A DNA stretch of 64,000 nucleotides from Dromiciops gliroides (GCF_019393635.1 NC_057863.1:646264660-646328659), one strand, 5' to 3'. Positions 22,790 to 35,150 are shown, counted from the first letter of the stretch. Translations and numbers: made by a program. The notes: generated by a model not told the origin, from the sequence alone.

Positions 22790-23049
22790 AGCCAGCTAAT
22801 TTCTGTATGGCAGCTCAACCTTCAGGAGGTGTTCTGAACCATATAGACTCTGCCTCAGTCCAGGACCACATTTGCCAGAGAGTTCAAGCACTCTTCCAAT
22901 TCCTGTAACCCTAATGCAGTAAAATTAGAAATTTATTCTATTACAGTGGTAAGTTTGTAAGTATAAGTTTCACGTTCAAATTACCCAACAAAAGGAATAG
23001 TGAGGGCAGCAGTTTTTTCAGACCCACCAAAGAAAATTATCCCAGATTC
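22790..23049. other. Unassigned, probably ERV-related
   Basis: Between the ERV tail and a GC-rich L1-like block; 'gaaatttattctattac' may be a reverse polyadenylation signal. No confident call. Confidence 0.3.
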
Positions 23050-23628
23050 CTCTTCTGACTTTAATATGAGAAGAGGTCTGCTCTCGGGGCACCAGAGTCC
23101 CTGTTTTGGGCTTCTTGTGCAGGGGTATAGGTGCTGTGTGACCGACTTTTTACTCTGAGGCCTTTATGGTGTGTGGAGATCCCCCGCCCTGCACTTCCTG
23201 TCTGGGTGCACTCGGCCAGCCAGGCACCCGCTCCTGGCATCTGTTCCCGCCTGACCTGTTCGTTGCCCTCCCGGCTGGTGCAGGTAGGTTTTTCCACTGT
23301 CCTTCTTGGCCACCAGATTTTTGAACCAGGTTCCAGGGGCCTCAGTTGTTCGGCTGTGGCCCACAGTTCCTGCTGACTTGCCCTGACCCCCTCGGCGCTG
23401 GGTTGCTGCCCTGCGCTGGGCCTCCCTTTTGCCCGAGTCAGACTGACCTTTTCCTGAAGTCTTCTAAATTATCTCTGGTTGGAGGACTGTGTCTCTCTGT
23501 CCCTTTGCAGGTTCTGTAGTTTCAGAATCCGTCCAGAGGCTTGATTTAATGTTCTTTTTGAGGGAACAGAAGGAGAGCTCAGGCAGTTTGCTGCTTCCTC
23601 TCCGCCATCTTGGCTCCACCCCCTCCAA
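23050..23628 (-). mobile_element. Possible L1 5' UTR
   Basis: In minus orientation it starts GGGGTGGAGCCAAGATGGCG, the usual first bases of L1-type elements (compare 44371 and 26926). A GC-rich 550-bp stretch, unlike its AT-rich neighbours, follows. No ORF1 or ORF2 follows, so either the rest was deleted or this is another element with an L1-type promoter. Confidence 0.45.
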
Positions 23629-24081
23629 TTGCTTTGTTTTTAACCCACATACACCAACCTTAGCAGTATTCCAACCATATTTTACTTTTCCACTCAAACT
23701 CAATTACTCTTTGGTTTCTTCCAGAATTCACAAACCTTGAAATGGCAGGTGAACACTTAAAGTGGCAGTGTACCTTAAAAATACTCCCTCCCCCCCTTTT
23801 TTTCCTCAGGATTCCAAATTTGTACAGTCAGTACAAAATGGCACAGTTTTCTTTCTATTTGATTTTACCAATTATTTAAAATATTCTGAACAGTTTCTTA
23901 AGATTTTCTAAACATTCTCTCACTGCTCCCTTGCTGAGCAGCCAGCACTGTGTGGGGGAGGGGGAGAAGAAAGAAAGCAGCAGCACAAGTCATGCTCAAC
24001 AAGAGATCATCTTTCATTAAAACTCTTACACATTAAAATAGTTCCTGATTTTTAACCATTCCACTACAGAAGATTTCAAAG
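23629..24081. other. Unassigned intron sequence
   Basis: AT-rich with two short G-rich runs. It seems to continue at 27152 on the far side of the HAL1/SINE insertion, because a 13-bp duplication closes the gap. Confidence 0.35.
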
Positions 24082-25069
24082 TAGCAGCATTTTCTTTTTT
24101 TTTTTTTAGCCAGGTTATATATGTACAATCCACAAATGTTCTTTTTATCAGTTCTTTCTATGGGGGTGAATAGTAAGCTTCCTCATTAGTTCCTTGGGAT
24201 TGTCTTGGATCATTGCATTGCTGAGAGTAGTTAAGTCATTCACAATTGCTCATTGAACAATACTGCTGTCACTACCCACAATGTCCTCCCAACTCTGCTC
24301 ACTTCACTATACATTGATGTTCATTGGTCTTTCCAGTTTTTTCTGGGATCATCCTGTTTGTCATTTCCTGTAGCACATGACCATTCCACCACAATCATTT
24401 AGAACAGCTTTTTCCATCATTTCTCAATTGATGGACATTCCCTTGATTCTCAATTTTTAGTCTCCACAAAGAGTTGCTATAAATATTTTTTGTACAATTT
24501 TCCCCCTTTTCTCTTTTTCATGATTACTATTGTTAGCTATTTTCCCTTCCATCCTATTCCCTTCCCCATGATATTTATTCTGCTAATCATCTTCTTTGAT
24601 CCTATCGCTCTTCAAAAAGGATTTGCTTCTGTCTGCCCCTCTTCCAATCTGCCCTTCCTTCTTTTGCCCCTCTCTCTTTTTGTCCCCTTCCCCTCCTATT
24701 TTCCTGCAGGGTTAGAGAGATTACTCCACCCAATTGAATGTGTACATTATTCCTTCCTTGAGCCAATTCTAATGAGATTGAGGTCTTTGAGCCAATTCTG
24801 ATGAGTGTTAGGCTCCTTTACTGCCCAGATTAAATAGATTACTCCCACCCTGTTGGGTATGTTTGTTAGTCCCTCCTTGAGCCAACTCTGATGAGTTTAA
24901 GGTCTTTGAGCCTTTTCTGATGAGTGTAAAATTCATTTACTGCCCTGCTCCTCTTCCATCTCTTCCCCCACTCCCACTGTTTTTTTCACGTAGGATTTCA
25001 CCTCTGTCCTTCCCCCTCCCCCAGTTCATTCCCCAACACTCCTCAATTTAACCCTAAGGATGTTATCCT

Positions 25070-25195
25070 GGGGCAGCTAGGTGACACAGTGGACAAAGCA
25101 CCACCCCTGGACCCAGGGGGCTCAGAGCCAAAACCCGGCCTCAGACACAAGACAGTCACCCACTGTATGACCCCAGGTATGTCCCCCAACTCCAA
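25070..25195 (+). mobile_element. Old SINE embedded in HAL1 copy 1
   Basis: A diverged WSINE1-type head (ggggcagctaggtgacacag) and body at the same place in the HAL1 as at 30080-30165 and 46138-46233. It follows 'aaggatgttat' in each. It was therefore part of the HAL1 when that element spread. Confidence 0.75.
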
Positions 25196-25587
25196 TTTCT
25201 TATAGTTCTCTAGGGTCTTGTATTTGAAAGTCAGATTTGCCATTTCAGGTCTTTTCATCACAAATATCTGAAAGTCTTCTTTTTCATTAAAGTCCCATTT
25301 TTTCCTCTGAGAGATTATACTGAGTTTTTCTGGGTAGGTGATTCTTGGTTGTCATCCCAATTCCTTTGCCCTCTGGAATATCATATTCCATGCCCTCCAG
25401 TCCTTTAATGTAGAAGCTGCTAGATCCTGTGCTATCCTGACTGGGGCTCCACAGTACTTGAATTCTTTCTTTTTGGCAGCTTGCAGTATTTTCTCCTTGA
25501 CCTAAGAGCTCTGGAATTTGGCTATAATATTCCTAGAAGTTTTCCTTTTGGGATATCTTTAGGAGGTGATTGGTGAATTCTTTCAAT

Positions 25588-26086
25588 TTATATTTTAGCT
25601 AAGCTCTTTCCTTGATCATGGTTTTCAGGTAGACCAATAATTTTCAAATTATCTCTCCTAGACCTATTTTCCAGGTCAGCAGTTTTTCCCAGAAGATATT
25701 TCACATTGCTCTCTATTTTTTTATTCATTTGGATTTGCTTTATTGTGTCTTGGTTTCTCATAAAGTCACTGGCTTCCATTTGTTCAATCCTAATTCTTAG
25801 GCAATTATTTTCATCAGAGAGCTTTTGTACCTCCTTTTCCATTTGGCTTTTCAAGCTGTTGACTTTTTTCTCATGTCTTTCCTGCATCACCTTCATTTCT
25901 CTTTCCATTTTTTTCCTCCACCTCTCTAACTTTATCTTCAAAGTCCTTTTTGAGCACCTCTATGTCCTGAGACCAATTCTTATTTTTCTTGGAAGCTTTA
26001 GATATAGGGGCCCTGATGTTGACATCTTCCTGTGAGGGTGCCCCTTGGTCTTCCTTGTTACTGAAGAAACTTTCTATGGTCCTCAC
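25588..26086 (-). pseudogene. L1-type ORF1 relic (HAL1 copy 1)
   Basis: ORF1 protein of L1 is a trimeric RNA-binding chaperone. Seen here are the N-terminal part (SFFSNKEDQGAPSQEDV), a long heptad-rich coiled coil and the start of the RNA-recognition region (RRDNLKIIGLPENHDQ). The two frames overlap at 25871-25941, showing a frameshift. The C-terminal domain continues in other frames down to about 25210 with stops. Confidence 0.8.
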
Positions 26087-26640
26087 CTTTCTCTGTCAGC
26101 TCATCTTGCCTTTCTTTTACTTGACTTTTAGCTCCTTAAAGTGGGGCACTGTTTCCAGGCTGCAGTATCCCAAGCTTAAGAAGTCCCAGGTGGTATGATT
26201 TAAGAAGAATCAGGTTCTTCACTTGCCCGGCCTGTTCACTGGTCCTAGATGACCCCAGACCAACTTGCTAAACAACCAGCTTTGTGTGTTGTGGTTGTTA
26301 GCTCTGAGGAGCCTGTGCACCTCCCCCACCTGGGCCACTGCTACTCGAGCCTACCACCTGGTTCTCAGCAGGGGTGTAAAATCCAAGTTCTGTCTTAGCA
26401 CCAGCATAGACCCCTGTAGTCTCCCCCCTGCCCAGGGCTCAGCCCACTCACCAGACTGTGTGCTTAGTTCCAGACGACACTGGTGCTTTAGCTGATTCAG
26501 AGGCTCTGGGGGTCTCCTTCTCTGGTGAGGACTTCCTGGGACTGGGTCTGTGTTGCGGTGACTGTGGGCTCCACTCCTGTCTCAGCACAGCAGCTCCCTC
26601 CTGACCTTACAAGTCGTTCTTGGTTAGAAGATGATTTCAG

Positions 26641-26790
26641 GGGGCGGCTAGGTGGCGCAGTGGATAGAGCACCGGCCCTGGATGCAGGAGTACCTGAGTT
26701 CAAATCCAGCCTCAGACACTTGACACTTACTAGCTGTGTGACCCTGGGCAAGTCACTTAACCCCCATTGCCCTGCAAAAAAAAAAAAAAA
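26641..26790 (+). mobile_element. WSINE1-like SINE
   Basis: Head ggggcggctaggtggcgcag, tail 'cattgccctgcaaaaa'. Exact 12-bp TSD agatgatttcag at 26629-26640 and 26791-26802. It sits in the 5' part of HAL1 copy 1. Confidence 0.95.
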
Positions 26791-26961
26791 AGATGATTTC
26801 AGCACATTCTTCTGTGAGTTTTGCTGCTCCAGGCATTTTCCTATGGTGTTATTTGGATGTTTTTTGGAGTGATTGTGTCATGAGTTCGAGAGCTCACTGC
26901 CTTTCCTCCACCATTTTGGCTCCACCCTGGAAGTCCCTGGCCACCCAGGAACAACATTTTC

Positions 26962-27138
26962 TTTCTTTTTTTTTTTTCTTTTTTGCAGGGCAATGAGGGT
27001 TAAGTGACTTGCCCAGGGTCACCTTGCCTTCGGTCACACAGCTAGTTAAGTGTCAAGTGTCTGAGGCTGGATTTGAACTCAGGTCCTCCTGAATCCAAGG
27101 CCAGTGCTTTATCCACTGCGCCACCTAGCTGTCCCCCA
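26962..27138 (-). mobile_element. WSINE1-like SINE at the HAL1 border
   Basis: Reverse copy with an internal repeat: 'agggtcac' occurs, then 'cttgcct', then 'cggtcacac', a small extra insertion of about 15 bp. 'caacattttc' stands before it and 'cagcattttc' after it. Confidence 0.88.
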
Positions 27139-27151
27139 TAGCAGCATTTTC

Positions 27152-28289
27152 AAACCAGCTTTTACAATGTTCATCTAAGGCTATGAATGCCTAGAAAATA
27201 AGTTACATCCCAATTCCAAATTAAAGTAGACACACATCTGTAAAGATATCCAGAAGTCAGAGACTTCCCTTCTCCCACCTTCAGAGCCAGGCCATCACTC
27301 TGAAAGGCTACAGGGGTATAACCACAGGGGTATTCCCCACAGATTGTACAACACAGTTACAACATTTGACAGACATAAATGCACGAGATAACAAGCAGGC
27401 TAGCAGTCTAGTGGTCACACACAGATGAGGGCCGCACACAGAGGAGACTTCTTCCTGACCAGCCCACTCTAGCAGGGGGTTCATCAGGTGGTCTGTTAAC
27501 TTAAATCTTTCTCTTGCAAATAAGTCATTTGTTCTTTTTCACCCATGTCCAATTTTTTCCTTTTCCCCCCCAAATTTGTAAGGATACACCCGAGGGGTCA
27601 TGCAGAATGCTTTCTCTCCCTGTCCCTTTAAGGTGGGTTGGGCTAAGATCACACCTGTGAAAAATCCTACCTTGGCAGCCCACCCAATGAGACTGAGGTT
27701 TCTAGGGCAACAGAGGAGAAAAACACAATGCATACTCCATCCTGGGGAACCCAAGAGCCAAATGAGATGGTTGCTGTAGCCAGACAGCTTTGCAATAAAA
27801 CACCACCTGTTTCCTTTTTCAGGTCAGTGCGATTGTACTTGTCCCAGTTTGTAAAGTCATTTGTTTGTTTTTGGCTACATACAGTTTTTTCCTTACTTCC
27901 TTCTACCAATTTGTCAAAATTTCCTGACCCATTCATAACCTCCCGGGGGTTACCAACACCATGCTTGTGTCCACCTGGGTGTCCATTAAAACAGCAAAGA
28001 ATCGAATCCAGCACGTCTGCCAAGCTGCTGGGTCATGCCAACAGGGCAATTCCTTTCTTCCCTTTTCAGGAAAAAAAAATCCCTCAGGGTAAATTGCTTG
28101 AACCCTGATCAAGGAGAAATACCCCCACTCCCTTTGGTGAGCCAGCTGGGACTCCCAAATGAGCCAAACCCAAGGGCAGCAGTTAAAGGCAGGTCCCAAA
28201 CTTACCTTAATACAAGATCTCACCTTACGGCTTTGAAAAAAAAGGAAAAAGAGTTTGAATCTGGGACTTTAAGTCACACTGGCACTAAA
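27152..28289 (-). other. Unassigned, possible ERV internal region
   Basis: Lies directly next to an ERV LTR fragment in the position of internal sequence. A 118-codon minus-strand frame (27667-28023) and several plus frames exist, but none shows a gag, pol or env motif I recognise. No gene called. Confidence 0.3.
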
Positions 28290-28919
28290 TGATGTGGGAT
28301 GGAAATTTTCTTGTTTTGTTTTGTTTTTGTGGGGCAATGAGGGTTGAGTGACTTGCCCAGAGTGACACAGGTAGTAAGTGTCAAGAGTTTGAGGCCGGAT
28401 TTGAACTCAGGTCCTCCTAAATCCACTGCCAGCACTTTATCCACTGTACCAGCTAGCTGCCCTGGGATGGAATGTAATTATGAGACTCAGTGACTCAGTT
28501 TGCCAAATTTTATTGCAGTACTATGGGTGAACACAGGGAGAGAACCAGAATAGTGGAAATGTAACTCTCAAATAAGGAAAGGAAAGACAGTTATATTTAT
28601 AGTATGGATAAATTGATTATCAGTCTCATTATAATAATCTCTACCTTGGGGAGGTACAACTGAGGGCCTGTCCTTCTCATTATAATCCACCTTTCCAAGG
28701 TACAGGGAAGGGCATACCCTAATTTGGAGTTCCGGGGGTCCTAAGCCAACCCCTGAGGTGGGTACCTTTTTCTGTGGAGGTGTGTTTTGGGGGTTTACAT
28801 GTCATAAGGTGAATTTGGGGACAAATTTGGCCTTTCCTGCACATGTCTCTTTCTGATTCCCATGGCTAGTTTCAAAATTTTTCATTAGAATTTCTATACC
28901 CATGTCATTTCCTTTATTG
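28290..28919 (-). mobile_element. ERV LTR, family A, 5' end cut
   Basis: Matches 21906-22519 from its 3' border (tgatgtgggatggaa) through 'cagtctcattataataatctc', 'ggaggtgtgttttggggg' and 'ttcattagaatttctata'. It stops at 28919, where a poly(T) tract begins. A SINE interrupts it at 28305. Confidence 0.75.
28305..28462 (-). mobile_element. WSINE1-like SINE inside LTR
   Basis: Reverse copy; exact 10-bp TSD tgggatggaa at 28295-28304 and 28463-28472. Confidence 0.93.
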
Positions 28920-29032
28920 GTTTTTTTTTATACCAAATAGATCCAAGCTTTAATAAATCTTTAAAAGCCTAAACTCTTTCTGAATTTATCAGTGAGGTGG
29001 GGGGGGCAGATTAGAACCCATATTTAGATTTT

Positions 29033-29181
29033 TTTTTTTTTAGTGAGGCAATTGGGGTTAAGTGACTTGCCCAGGGTCACACAGCTAGTAAGTGTCAAGT
29101 GTCTGAGGCCGGATTTGAACTTAGGTACTCCTGACTCCAGGGCCATTGCTCTATCCACTGCGCCACCTAGGTGCCCCCCAC
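29033..29181 (-). mobile_element. WSINE1-like SINE
   Basis: Reverse copy 'agtgaggcaattggggttaag'. Exact 11-bp TSD atttagatttt at 29022-29032 and 29182-29192. Confidence 0.95.
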
Positions 29182-30079
29182 ATTTAGATTTTAAACAACA
29201 CACTTTTCTTTTTTTTTTTTCATCTTACACTATTGCTGTTTATTTTGTATACAGTACATTTCACTCTGCTTCAGTTCATGTAGGTCTTTCCAGGTTTTTC
29301 TGATAGTGTCCTGTTCATCATAACCTAAATAAAGTACCTTAAACTTGACAAAGAATTTTCTTCATATTAGCCCAGCAAAGTCATCATAACTATTTCCCTC
29401 CATACTATTCCCTTCCCATGATATTTACTCTATTTTCTATCTTCTTTTAAAGTATTCCTCCTCAAAAGTGTTTTATTTCTAACTGTCCCCTCCCCTACTC
29501 TGCACTCCCTTTTTTTTTCCACCCTTCCTTCCTTATCCTCTTCCCCTCATACTTTCCTATAAAGTTAAATAGATTACTCCTCCCAACCGGGTGTGAATAT
29601 TATTCCCTCCATGAGCCAACTCTGATGAGTTTAAGGTCTTTGAGCTAATTCTATGTTCCAAATTTTCTTCCTCCCTCTCTCCTCAACCCTCCCTATGAAA
29701 TCAAGCAATTCAATATTTCATACTTGTGCTGTTATGTAGAACATCTTTACCTTCCTTGAAAGTATTTTGCTTTTTACTACTCTCTCCCCAAATCTGTTCT
29801 TCCCTCCTTCCCCTCCCCCCCTTATCTCCCTCCCCCTCCCTCAGGGCAAAAATATATTACTATACCCACTTGAGTATGTATGTTAGTCCTTCTTTGAGTC
29901 AATTCTGATGATATTAAGGTTCACTTACTCCCCAATTCCTTCCCCCTCTTCCCCTTCCCTCCATAAGCTTTTTTCTTGTTTCCTTCATGTGAACAACCTC
30001 TCCCCAGACCATCTCTCCCCTTCCCCCTCCCCCAGTCTATTTCTCCTACACCTCAACCCTATTTTAAGGATGTCATTAT

Positions 30080-30165
30080 GGGTCAGTTAGGTGGCACAGT
30101 GGACAATGCACCAGCCCTGGACCCAGGAGGCCCCAAGCCCAAGTCCGGCCCCAGACATAAGACAC
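30080..30165 (+). mobile_element. SINE remnant embedded in HAL1 copy 2
   Basis: 'gtcagttaggtggcacagtg' followed by a shortened SINE body ending near 'agacataagacacc'. Same position and same shortening as in copy 3 (46138-46233). Confidence 0.75.
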
Positions 30166-30344
30166 CCCACAAAGAACAAAACATAACATCCCTTTGTATT
30201 CAGTTCAGACCCGTGTCCTCTATTAAATCCTTACTGATATAAGGATATAGTTCTTATGAGTTTGAAGTATTATCTTCCCATGTAGGAATATAAATTGTTT
30301 GATCTTTTAATATCCCTCATGAAGTCTTTTTCCTGTTTATCTTT

Positions 30345-31085
30345 TTATGCTTCTCCAGGGTCTTGTATTTGAAAGTCAAATTTTCTATTCAGTTCAGGTC
30401 TTTTCATAACAAATGCCTGAAAGTCTTCTTTCTCCTTGAAGTTCCATGTTTGCCTCTGAAAGATGATGCTTAATTTTGCTGGGTATGTGATTTTTGGCTG
30501 TAGTCCCAGTTCCTTTGCCCTCTGGAATATCATATTCCATGCCCTCCAGTCCTTTAATGTAGAAGCTGCTAGATCTTGCTTTATCCTTACTGGAGCTCCA
30601 CGGTATTTAAATTCCTTTTTTCTAGCTGCTTGCAATATTTTCTCCTTGACCTGGGAGTTCTGGAATTTGGCTATAATATTCCTGGAGGTTTTCTTTTTGG
30701 GATCTCTTTCAGGAGGTGATCAGTGGATTCTTTCAATTTCTGTTTTAGCTTCTGCTTCTAGAATATCAAGGCAATTTTCCCTCACAATCTCTTGGAGGAT
30801 GGTGTCTAAGCTCTTGATTTTCAAATTATCTCTCCTAGATTTATTTTCTAGGTCAGCTGTTTTTCCAAGGAGATATTTCACATTGCCCTCTATTTTTTCA
30901 TTCAATTGGATTTGCTTTACTGTGTCTTGGTTTCTCATAAGGTCACTAGCTTCCATTTGTTCAATCCTAATTCTTAGGCAATTATTTTCAGCAGACAGTT
31001 TTTTAATCTCCTTTTCCATTTGGCTTTTCAAACTGTTGACTTTTTTCTCATGACTCTCCTGCATTGCTTTCATTTCTCTTTCCAT
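30345..31085 (-). pseudogene. L1-type ORF1 relic (HAL1 copy 2)
   Basis: Frames 31085-30720 and 30635-30345 cover the coiled coil (KKVNSLKSQMEKEIKKLSAE), the RNA-recognition region (RRDNLKI) and the C-terminal domain (YPAKLSIIFQRQTWNF) to the stop after QDPGEA. Compared with copy 3, ten codons are missing after DNLKI, and a shift separates the two frames. Confidence 0.82.
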
Positions 31086-31401
31086 TTCTTCCTCTCTTTC
31101 TCTACATCTTTGTTCTATCTCTCCTACTAAGTTAACCAGACCCTGAGATTTGGGGATTCTTTGTTCACTAACTTCAGAAAACCTCTGCTAACTCAGCAGG
31201 GAAAGGAAAGAAATTTTGGGAAGGGGCGGGGGATAAGCCTCTAGAGTTAGAATAACGTAGGCTGTTCTTATCTTAGAGGAGTATCTTCTACTGGTTAGCT
31301 GTTAATTCAGCAGGAAAAGGAAGGAATGTTGGAGGGGGGGAGAGAAGTTCCCAGGACTTGAATAATGTATCCTACCTACTGAGGACACATTATTACTCTC
31401 A

Positions 31402-31427
31402 TTCTCTCTCTCTCTCTCTCTCTCTCT
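31402..31427. repeat. (TC)n microsatellite
   Basis: An uninterrupted tc dinucleotide run of about 13 units. Confidence 0.9.
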
Positions 31428-31429
31428 TT

Positions 31430-31585
31430 TAATTTAATTTTTTTTTATTTTTTGCAGAGCAATGAGGGTTAAGTGACTTGCCCAGGGTCACACAGCTAAT
31501 GTCATGTGTCTGAGGCTGGATTTGAACTCAGGTTCTCCTGAATCCAGGGCCAGTGCTTTATCCACTGCGCCACCTAGCTGACCCC
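31430..31585 (-). mobile_element. WSINE1-like SINE
   Basis: Reverse copy with T-rich tail joined to the (TC)n run; 'gcagagcaatgagggttaag' through 'cgccacctagctgacccc'. Confidence 0.9.
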
Positions 31586-31824
31586 TCTTATTCTCTTTTA
31601 ATGATCACAAAAAATCAGTTCTGCCTATAATTTGCTGTATCCATGAGCTTCTCAAACTCTGCAGAATTTTCTTTAGAACATATCATATATATCAGTTCTA
31701 ATGAGGAAAAAATCTCCCATCATCCTCTCTCATTCTCCTCCACAGATCCATCTACTTCACAAATAGAACACAAACTTTCTTCCTAACTCCACAGGGAGAA
31801 GCATTCTGTCAATTTGAAAGTTCA

Positions 31825-32305
31825 TAAAACAATCAGTATAGGAGAAATAAGATCTTTGATTGGGGCAGAGGAGATAAAACTCCTAGTGCTATATTTAAAG
31901 AATGCTAGGAATACCCAAAGATGGGCACTGAGGATAAGGTTTATCTGGGTTAAAAGAACCATGGGAACACTGCTACTGCCCTGGAGTTAAGTATAGAAAC
32001 TACTTTACTTAATGTAAATGAACTTTTAACAAAGCTATTTATAAGACTTCCCTGGAGTTTAGTATAGACACTACTTTACTCTAAATAGAAACTACTTAAT
32101 GTAAATGGACTCTTACAGAATAACCTAAAGTCCTGGGAGTAAGCTGGGGAATCTTTGGGAGGGGAGAATTTGTTTGGGGGAGATTTATAAGAAAATCCAG
32201 AGTCTGGAATTGACAAAGATTGGTCAGCCCCAGGCAATTCATTGGTCTGGGAATGGGGAGGAGGTGAGGATCTGGCAGTTATCAATTCCATAATAAGACA
32301 TTGCT
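31825..32305 (-). mobile_element. LTR (TGTTAACC family), diverged
   Basis: 'aaacaatcagtataggagaa' and 'aagatctttgattggggcag', later 'aaactacttaatgtaaatgg' and 'ggtcagccccaggcaattc', are the reverse complement of the 10180-10752 LTR. The borders are diffuse. It lies 200 bp before the KRAB-A exon. Confidence 0.6.
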
Positions 32306-32530
32306 CTGCTTTATTCTAACTAATCATATAAAATGGTTTTCTCAAAATTCAGGCAGGCTCTTCCTGACTGTGGTTTCAAGACTTGACTCTGACACTCAGA
32401 AAGGTTATGTATGACCTTTGGGCAAATCCCTTCCCTGAGTTTCAATTTCTTCCTGTAAACTGATGAGGGCTGCACTATTGAATTCTGAATTATATTTCAT
32501 CTCTACTTCTTATGACTTTTGGTGGTTTAG

Positions 32531-32809
<279 letters not shown>

Positions 32810-34254
32810 TGAGAAAGTCTTTGCACTGTGGAAACAGGAACCTGAGGGTCTCCTTTGCTGCTCCTGAAGTTGTGTCTTACCAATTCTAGTTAGTCTCAGA
32901 TCAAAGATCAAATCAGTGTGGAAACATCTCAGACGTGGAACTAATCCGAGAGCTTATTGAGTTGAGCCTCTACCCAGACATGACTTTTGTGTCCCAAATC
33001 TCTGAAAACTGCTCAGGGAGCTTTTCCTTGCCACCTTTCCTCTTTGTGATGAGTCTTGTATTTGGAGTAGCCATCTTGTTAACAAGCATCACTTGGTAGC
33101 CTAAAACACTTGTTGTCCCTAGTATAGGAGGTTTGTCCTTCATCTTCCTTCCTCTTGCCCTCAAATTCCAGCACAGATGGTGGGAAAGAAGGGAAGGGAA
33201 TAAGCAGTGATTTCTGCCTACTATTTGCCAGGTGCTGTGCCAAGCACTTTCTTTATTTTACAGCATTGGCAATATTGTTTTCAGAATGACTTTGAGTGAA
33301 TAAGTTATTTGGACTATTATAAATAACCCAAATTAACTATAAATGACATACGAAGGAAGATGCTCCTTCCATCCAGAGGCAGAACTGATAAATATAAATG
33401 TATGTAATATAATTTTGCTATTTTATATATTTATATGTATGTGTATATTGTGTGTGTATATGTGTGTATACAGTCACACCTATTTGTTTATAATTGTAGC
33501 CATCGTTAGGTTGGGGGTGGGAAGAAAAAAATTTACATTATAATTTTGTTTTCTATTTGAAAGGAATAGGAAGTTGTGCATAGTTGATGTAACTCTCATC
33601 TGAAATATTTTTTGTAGTACTGTGTTATGGAAGTACTTGTTTTATTCCATAAATTTAAAGTAAAATTTTTAAAAATGTTCTGCTCATGTATGTTTACAAT
33701 AACCTTCCGTATTAGGTGATAGGAAATTGAGTCAAACAAAGGCCAAGTTTCTTAGCAAGGGGTATACTGCTAGTAAGTGTATGAAGCTGGATTTAAACTC
33801 AGGCATCCCTGCTTCTAGGTCTAGGGCTTTCTTAACTGCACTACCAGCTCCCTTCACTTTCTAGAGAGTGGAATCTTTCGAATGAATCCATCTCGCTTTG
33901 GAGAAGGTGCACCAAGCCCAAAATTTCATTTTCTAAGGTCCCAGGTTCAAGGCTGCTCTGGGCCAATCACCCTTGTCACTCAGTTTGGGGTTTAGAGGTT
34001 TCTTCCCAAATGGAGCATAACAGGATGGGGCTGGGTGGGGGATTAGGGGTAGAGGGTTTGGCTTTCTCAGAACAGGTTGTAGAAAACTATTTTGGGTTAC
34101 TTGCATTACAAACACTAACGGGATTATAGGCTCACATGTGTGAACATAATGGGATGAGCCTTAAAATCAAGTGGCCCTGCAATCTCTCTCCTTTCCCTAA
34201 AGAAAATTAAATGACACGTTTCCCTCCATGCTCATCTCTAATATCCCTACTCAG

Positions 34255-34350
34255 GGCTTCCAATTCCCAGAGAAGACGTGATCTCTTGTTTTGAGCAAAG
34301 GGAAGCACCAGGAATGTTGGAGCAAGAAGGCCTGAGGAGCTGCTGTCCAG
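34255..34350 (+). CDS. KRAB-B box exon, copy 1 (intact)
   Basis: 96 bp between acceptor ccctactcag| and donor |gtgagtgagg. With the leftover G of KRAB-A it reads GLPIPREDVISCFEQREAPG, then MLEQEGLRSCCP, and again leaves one base. The KRAB-B box strengthens KAP1-dependent repression given by KRAB-A. Length divisible by three and equal phases at both ends mean it can be skipped, used alone or joined to further copies without a frameshift. Confidence 0.9.
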
Positions 34351-34613
34351 GTGAGTGAGGTGAAGGCAAGTTTAAGAGAGTAGTGATTACAAGAGACCTC
34401 TGGGGGTTGTGGTGAAGCAAGTGCTAGATTTGAGGGCAGGAAGATCTGTCTTGGAATTTGTTTTCAGATATTTCTTAACAGTGGTTTCCTGGGCTAATCA
34501 CTGAACTTCAGTTTCCAGATCTGTAAAATGAGGGGGTTGGACTCCATGTCCTTTTAGCTGGCTTTCAGTGATCATCTATGATCCTGCAAGAAGTTCTGAA
34601 ATTTGTGGGCATG

Positions 34614-35143
34614 CATAAAACTGCACACCCTCTGAGCCACCAATACAGCTACTATGTCTATGTCCCCTAGAGATCATAAAAATGGGAAAAGGACCCACAT
34701 GTACAAAAGTTTTTATAGCTGGTCTTTTTTTGGTGGCAAAGAATTAGAAATTGAGGGGCTGCCCATCCATTGGGCAGTGGCTAAACAAATTGTGATATAT
34801 GAATGTCATAGAATGTTGTAAGAAACAGTAACAAGGTAGGTAGATTTCAGAAAAACCTGGAGTTACATAAATTGATGCTGAGTGAAATGAGCAGAACCAA
34901 GAGAACTTTGTACACAGGAACGGCAACATTGTGTGATGATCAAGTGTAATAGAGGTAACTCTTCTAAGCAATATAATGATGCAAGATAGAATTCCAAAGG
35001 AGACATGATGGAAAATGCTCACCACATCCAGAAAAAGACATTGTAAAATCTGAATGCAGATTGAACCCTACTGTTTTTTCTTTTTCTTTTCTAACGTTTT
35101 GCCCTTTTGTTCTGAATTTTCTTTCATAACATGACTAATGCAA

Positions 35144-35150
<7 letters not shown>
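34614..35150 (+). mobile_element. L1 tail in unit 1
   Basis: 5'-truncated L1: 'ctgagccaccaatacagc', 'gggacccacatgtacaaa'-type text, 'gcccatccattgggcagtgg', 'gaaatgagcagaaccaagag', then 'attgaaccctactg'. The same tail is in all units (37220, 39770, 42600, 49605, 51935 and 53560), so it predates the duplications. Its true 3' end and right duplication are found only after unit 7 (54349). Confidence 0.88.

Larger units (their letters stand above)
24095..26950 (-). mobile_element. HAL1 (half-L1) element, copy 1
   Basis: Minus-strand element. The poly(T) side is at 24095-24107. L1-tail-like sequence runs to about 24520, then a pyrimidine-rich 3' untranslated part, ORF1 relics at 26086-25588, and a 5' end reading CCAGGGTGGAGCCAAAATGG at about 26926-26905. 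No ORF2 lies between ORF1 and the tail, which is the hallmark of HAL1. ORF1 keeps the coiled-coil (KKVNSLKSQMEKEVQKLSDE) and 'RRDNLKIIGLPE', but has frame breaks. The duplication tagcagcattttc flanks the whole insertion (24082-24094 and 27139-27151). Confidence 0.8.
29210..31135 (-). mobile_element. HAL1 element, copy 2, 5'-truncated
   Basis: Minus strand. Poly(T) at 29211-29220, L1-tail-like sequence ('ttccaggtttttctgatagtg'), pyrimidine-rich untranslated part, embedded SINE remnant at 30080-30165, then ORF1 to about 31090 and an end at about 31135 inside ORF1. No ORF2. Very similar to copy 3 at 44371-47721. Confidence 0.85.

Noticed and set aside
30463..31053. 196-codon plus-strand frame
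   Set aside because: It is the antisense of HAL1 ORF1; the coiled-coil protein is on the minus strand.
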